Assembly: GCA_022414725.1 (NCBI GenBank)
Contig: CM039465.1
Coordinates: 2,432,039-2,496,038, forward strand
Length of the DNA stretch: 64,000 bases
Direction of reading: 5' to 3'
From: Microglena sp. YARC
Lineage: Eukaryota > Chlorophyta > Chlorophyceae > Chlamydomonadales > Chlamydomonadaceae
Shown here one piece after another: positions 63,596 through 64,000 of the stretch. A program made the position numbers and the translations under genes. The notes beneath the pieces are model-generated. The model did no database searches and was not told the origin of the DNA. It saw only the letters and a list, made by a program, of their open reading frames with translations. How positions within the stretch are numbered: position 1 is the first letter of the stretch; the number at the start of each line of letters is the position of its first letter.

Positions 63596-63650
63596 TCCTG
63601 TCCAAAGTCTATTGCCCGATGAATTCTGCACACCTGTGATGCACAACACG

Positions 63651-63688
63651 ACATGCAAGTGGATGCATGATTGGATGCATGCATGCAA
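63651..63688. repeat. TGCATG-rich palindromic cluster
   Basis: Several overlapping copies of TGCATG/ATGCAT lie here (AAGTGGATGCATGATTGG, then ATGCATGCATGCAAG). ATGCATGCAT is self-complementary. In seed plants CATGCA is the core of RY elements, but nothing else supports a promoter here, and a simple short repeat is the safer description. Confidence 0.5.
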
Positions 63689-63812
63689 GAAAATGCACAC
63701 TTCAAAAACACACAAACACTTCAAAAGCAGCCTAAGAGGCATGATTACGGAAACCAACCTTGCGCACCCAGAACCCCAACCCTACATACACATACCCCAG
63801 ATGCAAATGATA

Positions 63813-63850
63813 CCCCCCCCCCCCCCCCCCCCGCCCCCCCGCCCCGCCCC
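63813..63850. repeat. Poly-C tract (G-run strand on the complement)
   Basis: Twenty C's (63813-63832) are followed by G, seven C's, G, four C's, G and four C's. The complementary strand therefore carries at least four runs of four or more G's separated by single C's, which fits the usual sequence pattern for a G-quadruplex; the plus strand fits an i-motif. Exact run length is uncertain because long homopolymers are error-prone. Confidence 0.85.
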
Positions 63851-64000
63851 TCATGCTAGTGAGGACGCCACAGTCATTACCATTTAACTGTCTTGGAATT
63901 ATCTTGGGGAAGAGGCACTACCAGCTTGAGGTGCCCCATTTTTTCTTCTGCCTATGCTCTGCCTCAGCCTTTACGTAGGAAGCCAAGTGTTCCAGCAAGT

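Larger units (their letters stand above)
63596..64000. other. Non-satellite flank with no recognised gene
   Basis: About 400 bp of ordinary-looking mixed sequence. A 91-codon plus-strand open frame at 63612-63887 begins at TTG, has no recognisable domain, and its proline run is only the translation of the poly-C tract, so I do not call it a gene. I see no tRNA, no splice-supported exon and no transposon terminus. Confidence 0.6.

Noticed and set aside
63612..63887. A 91-codon plus-strand frame with a proline-rich end.
   Set aside because: It starts at TTG, has no recognisable domain, and the prolines come from the poly-C tract.

Overview
This window is almost entirely one eukaryotic satellite DNA. 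A 35-bp unit is tandemly repeated for about 95% of the 64 kb, roughly 1,700 copies by length. One example copy is 18598-18632: it starts GTTCAC, ends AAGGTATCA, and carries CTAG in the middle. I see no intact protein-coding gene, no RNA gene, no CRISPR array and no operon. The organism cannot be named from this window. A long homogeneous satellite with a non-LTR retrotransposon (LINE) relic inside it means a nuclear eukaryotic chromosome, probably heterochromatin. The LINE C-terminus reminds me of elements from the plant/green-algal side, but this is a weak impression.

Layout. 1-8000: satellite with the unit on the minus strand, clean to about 1613 and then increasingly corrupted. 8001-9000: exactly 1000 N. 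9001-15370: satellite with the unit on the plus strand, badly corrupted next to the gap and improving away from it. 15371-18587: mostly clean with scattered single-base indels. 18588-45402: about 766 consecutive copies with no difference that I can see. 45403-45882: more variable and finally degenerate copies. About 45883-47388: a 5'-truncated LINE fragment with several frameshifts and stops, reading on the plus strand. 47389-51115: satellite with scattered variants. 51116-63050: about 341 apparently identical copies. 63051-63536: last clean copies. 63537-64000: non-satellite flank with a poly-C tract.

Nothing here works together as a gene system. The only protein-like content is the dead LINE, whose pieces appear in the expected order: reverse transcriptase core, post-RT region, CCHC zinc-knuckle, C-terminal tail. 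The points of real interest are (i) the extreme homogeneity of two long blocks next to a clearly older LINE, (ii) the opposite array orientation on the two sides of the gap, and (iii) strong signs that the sequence around the gap is unpolished read data. Homopolymer-rich sequence at 9061-9330 reads as the same satellite once homopolymers are collapsed. I did not find a convincing new biological system, and I treat much of the apparent oddity as assembly artefact until reads are checked.
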